From: Paractinoplanes ferrugineus
GTDB lineage: Bacteria; Actinomycetota; Actinomycetes; Mycobacteriales; Micromonosporaceae
NCBI RefSeq assembly: GCF_016862195.1
Contig: NZ_BOMM01000020.1
Coordinates: forward strand, 1 to 64,000
Direction of reading: 5' to 3'
DNA: 64,000 bases
The notes below the pieces were generated by a model that was given only the letters and a program-made list of their open reading frames with translations, was not told where the DNA came from and searched no databases. A program made the translations under genes and the position numbers. This document shows positions 7,852 through 17,529 of the stretch, one piece after another; the stretch's first letter is position 1, and the number at the start of each line of letters is the position of its first letter.

Positions 7852-9270
7852 ATGCCCACCGAGATGCGCCGGCCCCTGCTCGTGGCGATGGCCGCCGTCC
7901 TGCTCGCGGCGGCCGGTGTCGCCCTGCTGGCGGGCGCGGGCGGGGACACCCGGCGGACGCACGTCGTGGTCGACCGGGTGCCGATGGACGAGGTGCACCC
8001 GGCCGGTGCCGCCAGGCATCCCGGGGTGGTGGTCGCGCACGGGTTCGCCGGTTCGGCCGAGCTGATGGCGCCGTTCGGCGACACCCTCGCCGCCCGCGGC
8101 TATGTGGTGGTGCTGCTCGACTTCAGCGGGCACGGCGCGAACACCCGCCCGATGCGGGACGACGACGGTGCCGGTCGGCAACGCGACCTCGACGTCGCGG
8201 TCGCTCACCTGCGGTCGCTGCCGGACGTGGATCCGGCCCGGATCTCGCTCGTCGGGCACTCGATGGGAGCCGGGGCGGTGACCCGTTACGCGGCCGCGCA
8301 CGACGACATCGCCGGCACCGTGGCGATCTCCCTGCCGGACGCGTCGGACCTGCCGCCCAGCCGGCCCGTCCGGCTGCTGACGCTTGTCGGTGGGCTGGAA
8401 TTCCCCGCCTTCCGGACCGCGGCCGAGAGGGCGGCGGCCGAGGAGACCGGCCGGAGCGAGGTGGTGCCCGGCGCCGACCACGTCTCCATCCTGTTCTCGC
8501 CGACCGCGCACCGGGAGACGGCCGACTGGCTCGACCAGGCCACCGGCGGCCCGCTGCCGGCGCCGATGAGACGAGCCGGTGGGGCGGCGCTGCTGCTGGT
8601 GGCACTCGCGGCCGGGCTGGTGCCGGTGGCCCGGCTGCTTCTCGGGCCCGGCCGGCGCCGGTGGCCGCGCTTCGAGTGGCGGGCGGTGGCGGTGACCGCC
8701 GGCGCGGCCGCCGTGGCTGCCGTGGCGGCCCGGTTCCTGCCGACCGACGACCTGCCGCTGCGACTCGGCGGTTACGTGGCCGGCCTGACCGGCGTCACGG
8801 GGGCCTTGCTCCTCGCGTACACAAGCCGCCGCCCTGCCGTCGAGGAAGCCGCACCCAGACGCCCGGCCGCACCCCTGCTGATCCTCTACGCGGCGATCTC
8901 GATCGCCGTTCCGCTGCAGCTCGGCCTGACCCATGTCGTGCCGGTCGGACCCCGCTGGTGGTTGCTGCCGGTGGTCTGGGCCGGCTTCCTGCTCCTGGGG
9001 TACGCGGTGGAGCGGGCCGGCGGCAACGCCCTGACCCTGCTGGCCGTCTCGGCGCTCACCGTCGTCGCCCTGGTCGCCGCCGCGGTCGTCGGCCTGACCT
9101 CGACGTTCGTGCTGCTCGTGGCTCCGCTGCTGGCCGTGCTGATGGTGGGGCAGGCGGTATGGAGCGCGGTGCTGCACCGGTTCGGCGCGCCCCGCTGGGT
9201 GATCGCGGCGGCCGGCTCCCTGCTCGTCGCCTGGCCGATCGCGACCACCCTGCCGCTGGTCAGCTCTTGA
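7852..9270 (+). CDS. Alpha/beta hydrolase fused to a polytopic membrane domain
   Basis: 472 residues. A signal-anchor helix (10-29) precedes an alpha/beta-hydrolase domain (about 35-240). The oxyanion-loop motif is HGFAGS, the nucleophile elbow GHSMG (Ser137), and the likely catalytic His is His210 in GADHVS; the catalytic Asp is less certain. From about residue 250 to the end come roughly seven hydrophobic helices. Such fusions are known as uncharacterised actinobacterial membrane hydrolases; an extracytoplasmic esterase or peptidase role is inference. It follows the secreted unknown protein by 16 bp, and its 3' end overlaps the convergent glycosidase gene by 11 bp. Confidence 0.85.
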   Translation: MPTEMRRPLLVAMAAVLLAAAGVALLAGAGGDTRRTHVVVDRVPMDEVHPAGAARHPGVVVAHGFAGSAELMAPFGDTLAARGYVVVLLDFSGHGANTRPMRDDDGAGRQRDLDVAVAHLRSLPDVDPARISLVGHSMGAGAVTRYAAAHDDIAGTVAISLPDASDLPPSRPVRLLTLVGGLEFPAFRTAAERAAAEETGRSEVVPGADHVSILFSPTAHRETADWLDQATGGPLPAPMRRAGGAALLLVALAAGLVPVARLLLGPGRRRWPRFEWRAVAVTAGAAAVAAVAARFLPTDDLPLRLGGYVAGLTGVTGALLLAYTSRRPAVEEAAPRRPAAPLLILYAAISIAVPLQLGLTHVVPVGPRWWLLPVVWAGFLLLGYAVERAGGNALTLLAVSALTVVALVAAAVVGLTSTFVLLVAPLLAVLMVGQAVWSAVLHRFGAPRWVIAAAGSLLVAWPIATTLPLVSS

Positions 9271-10729
9271 TCATCGTGACGTCGTCGAACCAGACGGTGC
9301 CGGTGTTCGCGCCCGACTTCAGGTGAACCTGCAGGCCGGCGGTGCCGGCCGGGGCGGTCGCGTCGACCGACAGTTTCGTCCAGCCGGTCGTGCCCAGCGG
9401 CAGCGCCGCCGACGAGGCGCCGCCGAGCCACTTGTCCTTGGCGTCGAACCAGCTCAGCGCGATCTGCGAGGTGCCGGTCGCGGCGTTGCCGCGGGCCCAC
9501 ACCTCGGCGTGCCACTTCTGGCCGGCGAACACCGGGACGATCGGCGAGATCCGGTACGACGGTGAGCCGGCCGACGTCTTGCCGGTGCGGGTCATCGCGA
9601 CCGACCACTTGCCGGACCGGGCCATCGCCTGGGTGCGCACCGGCACACCCAGCTCCGGCATGAACGCGCTCCACGGGGTCTGGGCGGCGGTGTTCTCGAA
9701 CCCGGGATCGAGCACGGTGGCCGGGTAGGCGGTGCCGGTCCAGGCGGCCTTGACCACGGCGGCGGCCGGCTTCGCGGTGCCGTCGGTGCGGTACAGCCCG
9801 TACGTGTATTGGGCCGGCACCTTGGCGACCGCCGATTCCGGGATGGCGCCGGCGGTGAAGTCGTTGAGCGTCCACGGCGCCACCGAACCGACGCCGGCCG
9901 CCTCGGCGGCCTCGAACACCCGGGCCAGATAGGCGGCCTGCTCGCCCTCGGTGACGTTCAGCGTGCTCGCCCCGGCCTCGCCGATCACCAGCGGGGCCGG
10001 CGCGACCGCGGCCTTCGCCTGCTGGATGATCGACAGAGCGCGCTCGGAGTTGCCGTAGAAGTGGAAGTCGTAGTAGTCGAGCGGCACCGCGGTCTTCAAC
10101 CGGGCCAGGTCGTTTATCGGGTCGTCGGCGCTCACCGAGATGGTCAGCGGGAACCCGGGCATGGCCGTCCGGACGGCGGGCAGGATCTTCTTGGCCCAGG
10201 CGATCGCGGTCGCGTTGGCCGGGTCGAGCTCGTTCTGCAGGCCGACCGAGATGATCCGGTTGTCGTAGCGGTAGGGCGCCAGCACCGCGGTCGCCCAGCC
10301 GGCGCTGCCGGCGGTGTCGGAATAGCCGTCCCACCAGTCGAACAGGGTGAGCTTCACGGTCAGGCCGTGGCTGCCGGCCAACGACACGAACTGGGCCAGC
10401 TTCGCGGTGTATTCGGGCTTCGGGGCCGGATAGCCGAACAGCGTCGGGAACAGCATCGCCCGCACGCTGTCGGCGCCGAGGCTGCGCGCCCTGGCCAGGT
10501 CGGCGTCGATCTTCCGGGCGTCGAAGGTGGTCCACATCCGGGTCCAGCCGGCCGCCGACGGGTAGTAGTTGATCTGCTTGGCGGTGGTCACCGCGACCAT
10601 CCGCTCACTCAGCCGCGCGGTGTCGTCGGTGGACATCGCCGGGGCCGCCTCGACCGGAGCGGCCGTCATCAGCAACGGCGCCAGCAGGGCGACGCCGAGA
10701 CCTCGGCGCAGGGCACGGGAGATACGCAT
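9260..10729 (-). CDS. Secreted GH5-like glycoside hydrolase with C-terminal carbohydrate-binding-like domain
   Basis: 489 residues. A signal peptide ends around AAPVEAAP (about residue 28). The catalytic (beta/alpha)8-type domain spans about 40-330: VGLQNELDP carries the likely acid/base Glu and VIGEAGAS the likely nucleophile Glu, the two strand-end glutamates expected of clan GH-A. A C-terminal beta-sandwich (about 345-489), starting DPGFEN and ending VWFDDVTM, resembles CBM4/9-type modules. The substrate (beta-mannan or beta-glucan) cannot be fixed. The start follows an AAGGA-like Shine-Dalgarno about 12 bases upstream. The gene is monocistronic and overlaps the convergent hydrolase at its 3' end. 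Confidence 0.87.
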   Translation of the reverse strand: MRISRALRRGLGVALLAPLLMTAAPVEAAPAMSTDDTARLSERMVAVTTAKQINYYPSAAGWTRMWTTFDARKIDADLARARSLGADSVRAMLFPTLFGYPAPKPEYTAKLAQFVSLAGSHGLTVKLTLFDWWDGYSDTAGSAGWATAVLAPYRYDNRIISVGLQNELDPANATAIAWAKKILPAVRTAMPGFPLTISVSADDPINDLARLKTAVPLDYYDFHFYGNSERALSIIQQAKAAVAPAPLVIGEAGASTLNVTEGEQAAYLARVFEAAEAAGVGSVAPWTLNDFTAGAIPESAVAKVPAQYTYGLYRTDGTAKPAAAVVKAAWTGTAYPATVLDPGFENTAAQTPWSAFMPELGVPVRTQAMARSGKWSVAMTRTGKTSAGSPSYRISPIVPVFAGQKWHAEVWARGNAATGTSQIALSWFDAKDKWLGGASSAALPLGTTGWTKLSVDATAPAGTAGLQVHLKSGANTGTVWFDDVTMIKS

Positions 10730-10845
10730 GTACGACTGGTCCTTCGCTGAGCGTTCCGAGCAGGGCGACGAGTCAAGTCGGTCGCGCGAAGGCCCATAAA
10801 AGGTCTGTCGATTGCGGTACGGGGTGCGTTTCGGGAGTGGACCGG

Positions 10846-13092
10846 TTACTGACCCCCCACCTGCTTGCGGTACGCCGCGCGCACCATCTCGGCGATCTCG
10901 TCGGCGCTGCCCGGCCGGGCGAACAGGTAGCCCTGTCCGTAGGTCACGCCCAGCTGGGAGAGCATCTCCTGCTGGTCGGCGTGCTCGATGCCCTCGGCCA
11001 CCGTGCTCAGCCGCAGCGCCTTGCCCAGGCCGACCACGGCCTCGGCCAGGGTGGCGTCGTCGCTGTCGTCGGTGATGCCGTCGATGAACGCTTTGTCGAT
11101 CTTCAGGATGTCGATCGGGAAGCGGCGCAGGTAGGACAGCGACGAGTAGCCGGTGCCGAAGTCGTCGACGGCGATCTGCACGCCCAGCTCCCGCAACTCG
11201 TGCAGGGTGACGACGGTGGCGTCGACGTCGTGCATCAGCAGCGACTCGGTGATCTCCAGGACCACCAGGTGCGGCCGGATGCCGCTGTCGGCGAGCGCCG
11301 CGCGGACGGTGTCGACCAGGTCCGGTTCCTGGAACTGGCGGGCCGACAGGTTGATGCTGACCCGCACGTTCTCCGCGCCGGGGATGGCGGAGTGCCAGCC
11401 GGCCACCTCGTGGCAGGCCACCCGCAGGACGTGCGCGCCCAGCGGGACGATCAGGCCGGTACGTTCCGCCTGCGGGATGAACGAGTCCGGGCCGACCAGG
11501 CCGCGCGTCGGGTGCTGCCAGCGGGCCAGCGCCTCGACCCCGATCAGCAGGCCCGACGGCAGGTCCACGATCGGCTGGTAGACGACGGTGAACTCGTCGG
11601 CGCCCAGGCCCCGTTCCAGCTCGGTACGGGCCTCCGCCTCCATCACCGCGGCGGTGTACATCGACGGGTCGAACACCGCGATCCGGTCCCGGCCGCCCAG
11701 CTTCGCCGCGTACATGGCCAGGTCGGCGTCGCGCATCAGCTCGTTGGCGGTCTCCACGTCGGCGTCCTGCGTCGCCTTCAGGGTGGCGATGCCGATGCTC
11801 GCGGTGCCGATCAGGTCGCTGGTGCCGAGCCGGACCGGCAGCTTGATCTCGGCGAGCAGGCGCTCGGCGAGCGTGTGCAGACCCAACTCGTCGAGCTCCT
11901 CCACGAAGACGGCGAACTCGTCGCCGCCGAGCCGGGCCAGCGTGTCGGACGGTCGTACGACCGAGGTCATCCGCTGGGCGACGGTGCGCAGGAAATCGTC
12001 GCCGGCCATGTGGCCGAGGGTGTCGTTGATCTTCTTGAAGTCCTCCAGGTCGATGAGCAGGAGCGACACGTGCCCGCCGTTGCGGGCGTGCCGGCGCACC
12101 GCCGTGACGATCCGGTCGAGCAGCAGGGCGCGGTTCGGCAGCCCGGTCACCGGGTCCTCGAACGCCTGCCGGAGCAGCTCGGCGCGCAGCGCGTTCTGGG
12201 TGCTGACGTCGCGCACGCTCAGGATGACCGCCCGGATGTCCGGGTCGTCGAGGTGGTTGGTGCCGGTCACCTCGGTGTCGATCCAGGTGCCGTCGGAGTG
12301 CAGGGTGCGCGTCTCCAGCGAGCCGGTCGCGCCGGCCCCGGCGACCCGCAGGTCGCCGAGGAACGCGTTGATCCGCTCGACATCGTCCGGGTGGGTCATC
12401 TCGCCCAGGTCGGCGAAGGTGAGCGAATCGGCGTCCCGGCCCAGGATCCGGCCGATCGACGAGCTGACGTAGCGGACCTCGCCCTCGCCGACGGCGAGCA
12501 CCGCGTCCGAGCCGTTCTCCATCAGCGCGACGGTGCGGCGCTCGGCCGCCCGGCGCTCGGCCAGATGGTGCCGGCGGTTGTTGGCGGTCAGCAGGCAGAG
12601 CCCGGCCACCGCGAGCATGACCGAGGCGATCGACGTGGTCAGGACCACATCGGCGCCCGGCCGCAGGACGATCATCGCGCCGTACCCGACGAGCCCGGCG
12701 GCACCGAGCCCCAACCCGGCCCGCGAGCCGATCGTGGTCGCCGCCGCCGCCGTCAGCATGACCGCGCCGACCGGGAAGATCAGCTGGGCGTACGGGTCGG
12801 CCAGGCAGAACAGGAAGTGGACGGCGAGCGCGGCCGAGTACGAGGCGACGACCGCCCGCGGCATCCACGGCCGCCCGGCCAGCGAGTCCCACCGCAGCGA
12901 CTGCGCCCCGGCCAGGACCAGCACGGCCGCACCGAGCGCGGCGAGCACCGGCGCCCGGTGACCGGGCCACGCGAACCCGACCCGGACCATCCCCAGCACG
13001 GTCAGGGCGGCGAACACCCAGAGGTTGAGCCTGATCTGACGCGACAGATGGTTGACCCGGCTCCGCTCGCCGTCCGTCCATCGCATCACCAT
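10846..13092 (-). CDS. PAS-GGDEF-EAL cyclic-di-GMP turnover protein
   Basis: 748 residues. An N-terminal membrane module of about six helices (20-175) is followed by a PAS domain (about 190-310), a GGDEF domain (RLGGDEF, with the RxxD I-site RPSD five residues before it) and an EAL domain. The EAL part keeps the EAL motif (VEALARW), NLSARQF, EITES, DDFGTGYSS, KIDKAF and AEGIE, so metal-dependent hydrolysis of c-di-GMP to pGpG is expected. Both halves look catalytically competent; the balance is presumably set by the PAS/membrane sensor. An alternative ATG lies two codons in. The 85-bp relic at 1122-1238 is derived from a related EAL domain. Confidence 0.95.
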   Translation of the reverse strand: MVMRWTDGERSRVNHLSRQIRLNLWVFAALTVLGMVRVGFAWPGHRAPVLAALGAAVLVLAGAQSLRWDSLAGRPWMPRAVVASYSAALAVHFLFCLADPYAQLIFPVGAVMLTAAAATTIGSRAGLGLGAAGLVGYGAMIVLRPGADVVLTTSIASVMLAVAGLCLLTANNRRHHLAERRAAERRTVALMENGSDAVLAVGEGEVRYVSSSIGRILGRDADSLTFADLGEMTHPDDVERINAFLGDLRVAGAGATGSLETRTLHSDGTWIDTEVTGTNHLDDPDIRAVILSVRDVSTQNALRAELLRQAFEDPVTGLPNRALLLDRIVTAVRRHARNGGHVSLLLIDLEDFKKINDTLGHMAGDDFLRTVAQRMTSVVRPSDTLARLGGDEFAVFVEELDELGLHTLAERLLAEIKLPVRLGTSDLIGTASIGIATLKATQDADVETANELMRDADLAMYAAKLGGRDRIAVFDPSMYTAAVMEAEARTELERGLGADEFTVVYQPIVDLPSGLLIGVEALARWQHPTRGLVGPDSFIPQAERTGLIVPLGAHVLRVACHEVAGWHSAIPGAENVRVSINLSARQFQEPDLVDTVRAALADSGIRPHLVVLEITESLLMHDVDATVVTLHELRELGVQIAVDDFGTGYSSLSYLRRFPIDILKIDKAFIDGITDDSDDATLAEAVVGLGKALRLSTVAEGIEHADQQEMLSQLGVTYGQGYLFARPGSADEIAEMVRAAYRKQVGGQ

Positions 13093-13183
13093 GCCCGAGG
13101 TGATCGGCAGGGCCGCGCATCCACCTGAGGGGAATCACTCACCCCCGCGATCGGCCGCGGCCCCGGCCGGGCAGTATTCCGGC

Positions 13184-14329
13184 ATGGGTGAGTGGCGGCG
13201 GCTGCGGCTCCGGGACGTGTGCGAGCGGGTCGACTACGGGCTGACCGCGAGCGCCACCGCCGTCGACACCGGCACCCGCTTCCTGCGCATCACCGACATC
13301 GTCGGCGCCCGGCTCGACTGGCGGACCGTGCCGTTCGTCGACGCCGACGAACGGACCCGCGAGCGCTACCGCCTGGCGCGCGGTGACATCGTCGTCGCGC
13401 GTACCGGCTCCACGACGGGGGAGAGCCGATGGCTCGCCGAGGTGCCGCCCGGCGCGGTCTTCGCCTCCTATCTCGTGCGGCTCCGGGTCAAGGCCGAGCA
13501 CGACCCCCGCTTCATCGGGTACGCGCTCCGATCCCCCGCCTTCCGCTCGTACGTCGCCGGGGTCGTCGGCGACAAGTCCGCCCAGCCGAACGCGAGCGCC
13601 GCCACCCTGACGGCCGCGGTCATCGCCGTACCGTCGCGAAGCACACAGCAGGCGATCGCCGCCGCACTCGGCGCACTCGACGACAAGATCGCGCTGAACG
13701 ACCGCATCGTGGCCACCTCGGACGCCCTGCGCGCGGCCGTCTGGGAGGCGGCGGTCGCCGCGAACCCGGTGACCGTGCCGCTCTCCGAGGTCGCGGAGTT
13801 CGTCAACGGCCGCCCCTTCACCAGAGGCGCCACCGGGCACGGCCGCATGGTCGTCCGGATCGCCGAGATCACCTCCGGCCCCGGCCCGGCCACCGTCCAC
13901 CACGACCTCGACGTCGCCGACCGGCACCTGGCCCGCCCCGGCGACGTGCTCTTCGCCTGGTCCGGCTCGCTGACGGTGGCCCGCTGGTTCCGCCCCGAGG
14001 CCATCATCAACCAGCACATCTTCAAGGTGATCCCGCGCGCCGGCCGGCCGCCCTGGACGGCCTACGAGGCAGTCCGCTCCCGGCTGGCCCGCTACCGTGC
14101 CATCGCCGCCGACCGGGCCACCACCATGGGCCACATCCAGCGCCGCCACCTCAACGAGCCGGTCACCGTCCCCGGCCGCACTCCCGACCTGGAAAGCTTG
14201 TGGCAGCGAGCCCTGGCCGCGGAACAGGAGTCACTCGCCCTCGCCGACCTGCGCGACACCCTGCTGGCGAGGTTGCTGCCGGCGGCACCCGGCCCGGTTG
14301 CCGATGGTGAGCAGGTCCGCTCTGGATGA
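13184..14329 (+). CDS. hsdS: Orphan type I restriction-modification specificity subunit (HsdS-like)
   Basis: 381 residues. Two target-recognition-domain halves (about 1-160 and 190-340) are each followed by a conserved helical repeat, the first containing AALGALDDKIALNDRI, the second ending RDTLLARLLPAA. The same repeats occur in the HsdS at 59362-60531 (LGSLDDKIAGNDRL; LRDDLLPRLIS). HsdS sets the DNA sequence recognised by the methyltransferase HsdM and, when present, nuclease HsdR. Neither partner is nearby: an EAL-GGDEF gene and a lipid methyltransferase gene flank it. It could lend a second specificity to HsdM at 57894-59369 (inference). No clear ribosome-binding site was seen. Confidence 0.85.
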   Translation: MGEWRRLRLRDVCERVDYGLTASATAVDTGTRFLRITDIVGARLDWRTVPFVDADERTRERYRLARGDIVVARTGSTTGESRWLAEVPPGAVFASYLVRLRVKAEHDPRFIGYALRSPAFRSYVAGVVGDKSAQPNASAATLTAAVIAVPSRSTQQAIAAALGALDDKIALNDRIVATSDALRAAVWEAAVAANPVTVPLSEVAEFVNGRPFTRGATGHGRMVVRIAEITSGPGPATVHHDLDVADRHLARPGDVLFAWSGSLTVARWFRPEAIINQHIFKVIPRAGRPPWTAYEAVRSRLARYRAIAADRATTMGHIQRRHLNEPVTVPGRTPDLESLWQRALAAEQESLALADLRDTLLARLLPAAPGPVADGEQVRSG

Positions 14330-14382
14330 CCTGACCGGGCCGAGCCCGGCAGAACGTGTATCGGCTGGTAGCCCTGTGCTGA

Positions 14383-15537
14383 CTACGTCATGACGTCGGC
14401 GGGGGTGCGCTGCAACGTCCACCGGTAGGCCTGGACCATCCGGGTGTCGAAGCCGGACGCCGAGCCCCACAGGAAGATCCGGAAGCGGCGGTACAGCTCG
14501 TCGCCCCACCGGGCGGTGATCTCCTCCTTGGCGGCATCGAGTCGTTGCGCCCACGCGCGGCAGGTCAGAAAGTAGTTGTGCCGGTCGTCCTGCACGTTCA
14601 GCAGCTCGAACGGGGAGTGCGCCACCTGCCGCAGGTAGGAGTGGAGCAGCAGCGGGGCGGAGCGACCCGGGTACACGTACTTCTTGAAGAAGGTGGACGA
14701 CGTGTGCTTGCGCCGCATCGCCAAGGCGTCCAGGTAGACGCGGCCGCCGGGGCGCAGCAGGCGGGCGTACGTCTGCAGGGTCGCTCGATAGTCGGGCAGG
14801 TGTTCGGTGACGCCCATGTTGACGATCGCGTCGAACGGCTGCGGGTTGTGGTAGCGGAGGATGTGCTCGCGCACGACCGTGACCGGCAGCTGCTTCGCGG
14901 CGAACAGGTTGTTCAGGAACCGCTCCGACTCCGCGGCCAGCGTGACTGTCGTGACGTCGATGCCGCGCATCGCGGCGTGCTCGGCGAACGCGCCCCAACC
15001 GCCGCCCACCTCGAGCACCCGGTCGCCCGGCTTGACCCCGATCGCGTCCAGCGCGAGGTCCATCTTGCGGGTCATCGCGTCTTCGAGCGGCTCGTCGTCG
15101 CTGAGGAAGACGCCCTGGGTGTAGCACCGGTGCCGACCGTCGAGGAAGGTCAGGAAGAACTCCGACTCCTCGTCGTAGTGGTGCGAGATGGCCCGCCGGT
15201 CGTGGTCGGTCCTTCCCTGCCACAGCGACGGCAACCAGCGGCCGGCGAAGGCGATCGGGTGGAAGTCGGAGAAGAACTCGCGCATGTTCAGCAGGGCGAC
15301 GATGTCACCCTCGACATCGAGATGACCCCTGAGGTACGCGAGAGCCACCTGCAACTGGTCGAGCGAGACGAGCGCGTCGTGCCCGGCCTCGTCGAGCACC
15401 AGCACGGTGAACGTGGGCGGCGAACCCTCGGCGACGCCGAACGAGAAAGTCCTGCCGTCGTGGCCCGTGACCCCGAACGGCACCGGTGTGCGGTCGCGGA
15501 AGAATTCGTCGTAACGCCGGCCGAGGGTGTCGGCCAT
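14383..15537 (-). CDS. Cyclopropane-fatty-acyl-phospholipid synthase family methyltransferase
   Basis: 384 residues from the ATG giving MADTLGRR; in-frame upstream ATGs at 15552 and 15585 are possible. An N-terminal SCP2-like lipid-interacting region covers about 20-110. Then comes a Rossmann SAM-binding domain with motif I VLEVGGGWGAF near residue 180 and FDAIVNMGVTEHLPDY downstream, as in Cfa/mycolic-acid cyclopropane synthase relatives. The expected reaction is transfer of a SAM methyl or methylene to a lipid double bond, but remote family members methylate other substrates. It stands alone between convergent and co-directional neighbours. Confidence 0.85.
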   Translation of the reverse strand: MADTLGRRYDEFFRDRTPVPFGVTGHDGRTFSFGVAEGSPPTFTVLVLDEAGHDALVSLDQLQVALAYLRGHLDVEGDIVALLNMREFFSDFHPIAFAGRWLPSLWQGRTDHDRRAISHHYDEESEFFLTFLDGRHRCYTQGVFLSDDEPLEDAMTRKMDLALDAIGVKPGDRVLEVGGGWGAFAEHAAMRGIDVTTVTLAAESERFLNNLFAAKQLPVTVVREHILRYHNPQPFDAIVNMGVTEHLPDYRATLQTYARLLRPGGRVYLDALAMRRKHTSSTFFKKYVYPGRSAPLLLHSYLRQVAHSPFELLNVQDDRHNYFLTCRAWAQRLDAAKEEITARWGDELYRRFRIFLWGSASGFDTRMVQAYRWTLQRTPADVMT

Positions 15538-15697
15538 CGATCGCCGCCTCATCCGGCGATCATCGCACGAAGCCGACCGCCGCACACCCTGCCGGAATCG
15601 GTGCTTTTCCGCGCCGTCCGGCGAGGACGGTGGGGGCGTCGTGGGCAGTGTGGGCGGTCGGCCGGCGCGAGTGGTTCCGGCGGCGGGGCCGGGCGGG

Positions 15698-15997
15698 TCA
15701 GGAGGCGCGGAACAAGTCCTCGCGGGGCACCCGCAGGTTGACGAAGCCGCGGTCCTCCTCCTCGACCGACTCGCGGATCTGGTCGCCGCCCGCGTAGACG
15801 TCGTTGGAGAGCCGGCCGGTGCCGTCGATGCGCAGGTAACCGGCGCCCATCAGTTCCTCGGCGATGCCGGCGGGCACCTCCGGGCGTACGTCGGTGCCGG
15901 GCATCTGGACGGCGGTGACCTTGCCGGCCTCTTCGCCGTTGACGTCGACGACGGTCATACCCACGTTCACCGTGGCGATGGGAAGCGGTGTCTGCAT
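15698..15997 (-). CDS. Small PRC-barrel-like/DUF2171-type protein
   Basis: 99 residues, acidic, no signal peptide or membrane helix. It begins with a beta-rich stretch (VNVGMTVVDVNGEEAGKV) characteristic of PRC-barrel-like proteins that describe a position by a small beta-barrel. It ends with a segment rich in charged residues (REDLF). Such proteins are common in actinobacteria and have no settled function; stress-related expression is often suggested. It sits 47 bp after the efflux-pump gene on the same strand and could be co-transcribed with it. Confidence 0.75.
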   Translation of the reverse strand: MQTPLPIATVNVGMTVVDVNGEEAGKVTAVQMPGTDVRPEVPAGIAEELMGAGYLRIDGTGRLSNDVYAGGDQIRESVEEEDRGFVNLRVPREDLFRAS

Positions 15998-16044
15998 GGC
16001 AGATGTTCTTCCCCACCGGCCGGGCGAGAAACCTGCCGACGACC

Positions 16045-17529
16045 TCAGCGGGCGCCCTGCTTGGCGATCAGCTCGGCCGGGACGGCCAGCCCGGCGGCGC
16101 CGAAGACCTCTTCCTCCTCGGCCTCGAGGGTGCTCAGGTGGGTGGGGCGGCTGCGAGGCAGGGCCCAGGCCACCAGGATGCCGGCGAGCAGGGCGAGTAC
16201 GGCACCGGTCGCGAAGACGGCCGTGTACTGCGACTCGTGCGGGAGCGGGACCGGGGCGCCGGGGATCAGGTTGCGGGTCACCATCGTCACCACGAAGGCG
16301 GTGCCGAGCGACATGCCGATCGACCGGGCGATCGAGTTGACGCTGTTGGCGATGCCGGTCTCGGCCGGCGACACGTGCGCGATCAGCAGGGCCGGCAGGG
16401 CCGCGTAGCCGAACATGACGGCGGTGTTGACGACGAACGCGCCGACGATGATCTCCCAGGTCGCGGCGTGCCGGACGACGAGCATCCCGAACCCGGCGAA
16501 GGCCAGGACCGCGGCGGTGATCAACGTGTTCTTCGGGCCGAAGCGACCCACGAGCCGGCCGCCGAGCGGGGCGGTGACGACGCCGGCGGCGGTGCCGGGC
16601 AGCAGGTAGACGACGCTGGCGGCGAGCACGGTGGAACCGAACCCGTAGCCGGTGATCGCGGGCGGGGTCTGCACCAGGTAGGAGACGGCCAGGAAGATCG
16701 CGAACATGGAGAAGCCCAGGAACAGGCCGGCCAGGTTGGCGATGACCAGCGGCCGGTGGGTGAGCATCCGCATCGTCACGAGCGGCTGGCGGATGCGGCG
16801 CTCGGCCAGGACGAAGACGATCAGCACGAGCACGGCGGCGGCGAGCGAACCCAGCACGCGCGCCGAGCCCCAGCCCCAGCTGTTGCCCTCCTCCAGCGGC
16901 ATGAGCAGCAACACGAGGCCGAGACCGAGCAGGCCGGCGCCGATCCAGTCGAGGCGGCCGGTGGCGACGGCGGCCCGGCGGGGCAGCGTCCAGACACCCG
17001 CGACGCCGATCACCGACAGTGCCGTGGCCAGCCAGAACAGCTGGTGGTAGTCGCCGCCGTGGGCCATCAGCAGGCCGGTCACGGTGAGGCCGAGGCCGGC
17101 GCCGACCGCGAGCATGCCGCTGACCGTGGCCATCGCCCCGGTCAGGCGCCGGGGCGGGAGTTCCTCGCGGAGCACGCCGATGGAGAGCGGGAAGAGGCCG
17201 AAGCTGGCGGCCTGTGCGACCCGGGCCACGAGCAGCAGCGCCAGGCTGGAGGTGGTGGCGGCGAGCACCGAGCCGGCCAGCACGATCAGCAGCACGCCCA
17301 GCATCACCGGGCGGCGGCCGTAGAGGTCGCCGAGCCGGCCGAGCATCGGGGTGAGCACGGCGGCGGCGAGGAGGTTCGCGGTGACCACCCAGCTCGCCGA
17401 GGTGGCGGAGACGCCCAGGTCGGCCTGGATGTTCGAGACGACCGGTACGACCAGGGTCTGCAGCGCGGAGACCAGGAGCACGACGTAGCACGAGACCGGC
17501 AAGGCCATGCGCGATGACTGGGAAGGCAT
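16045..17529 (-). CDS. MFS efflux transporter, DHA2 (14-helix) type
   Basis: 494 residues, about 14 transmembrane helices. Loop 2-3 has the MFS motif A (GRLGDLYGRRPV), and a motif-C-like Gly-rich helix (GAGLGLTVTGLL) near residue 150 is typical of drug/proton antiporters. It should export a hydrophobic or cationic compound using the proton gradient. It is divergently transcribed from a TetR regulator, the usual arrangement for repressor-controlled multidrug pumps. TAGCTT lies seven bases before the ATG, so the transcript may be leaderless. Confidence 0.92.
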   Translation of the reverse strand: MPSQSSRMALPVSCYVVLLVSALQTLVVPVVSNIQADLGVSATSASWVVTANLLAAAVLTPMLGRLGDLYGRRPVMLGVLLIVLAGSVLAATTSSLALLLVARVAQAASFGLFPLSIGVLREELPPRRLTGAMATVSGMLAVGAGLGLTVTGLLMAHGGDYHQLFWLATALSVIGVAGVWTLPRRAAVATGRLDWIGAGLLGLGLVLLLMPLEEGNSWGWGSARVLGSLAAAVLVLIVFVLAERRIRQPLVTMRMLTHRPLVIANLAGLFLGFSMFAIFLAVSYLVQTPPAITGYGFGSTVLAASVVYLLPGTAAGVVTAPLGGRLVGRFGPKNTLITAAVLAFAGFGMLVVRHAATWEIIVGAFVVNTAVMFGYAALPALLIAHVSPAETGIANSVNSIARSIGMSLGTAFVVTMVTRNLIPGAPVPLPHESQYTAVFATGAVLALLAGILVAWALPRSRPTHLSTLEAEEEEVFGAAGLAVPAELIAKQGAR

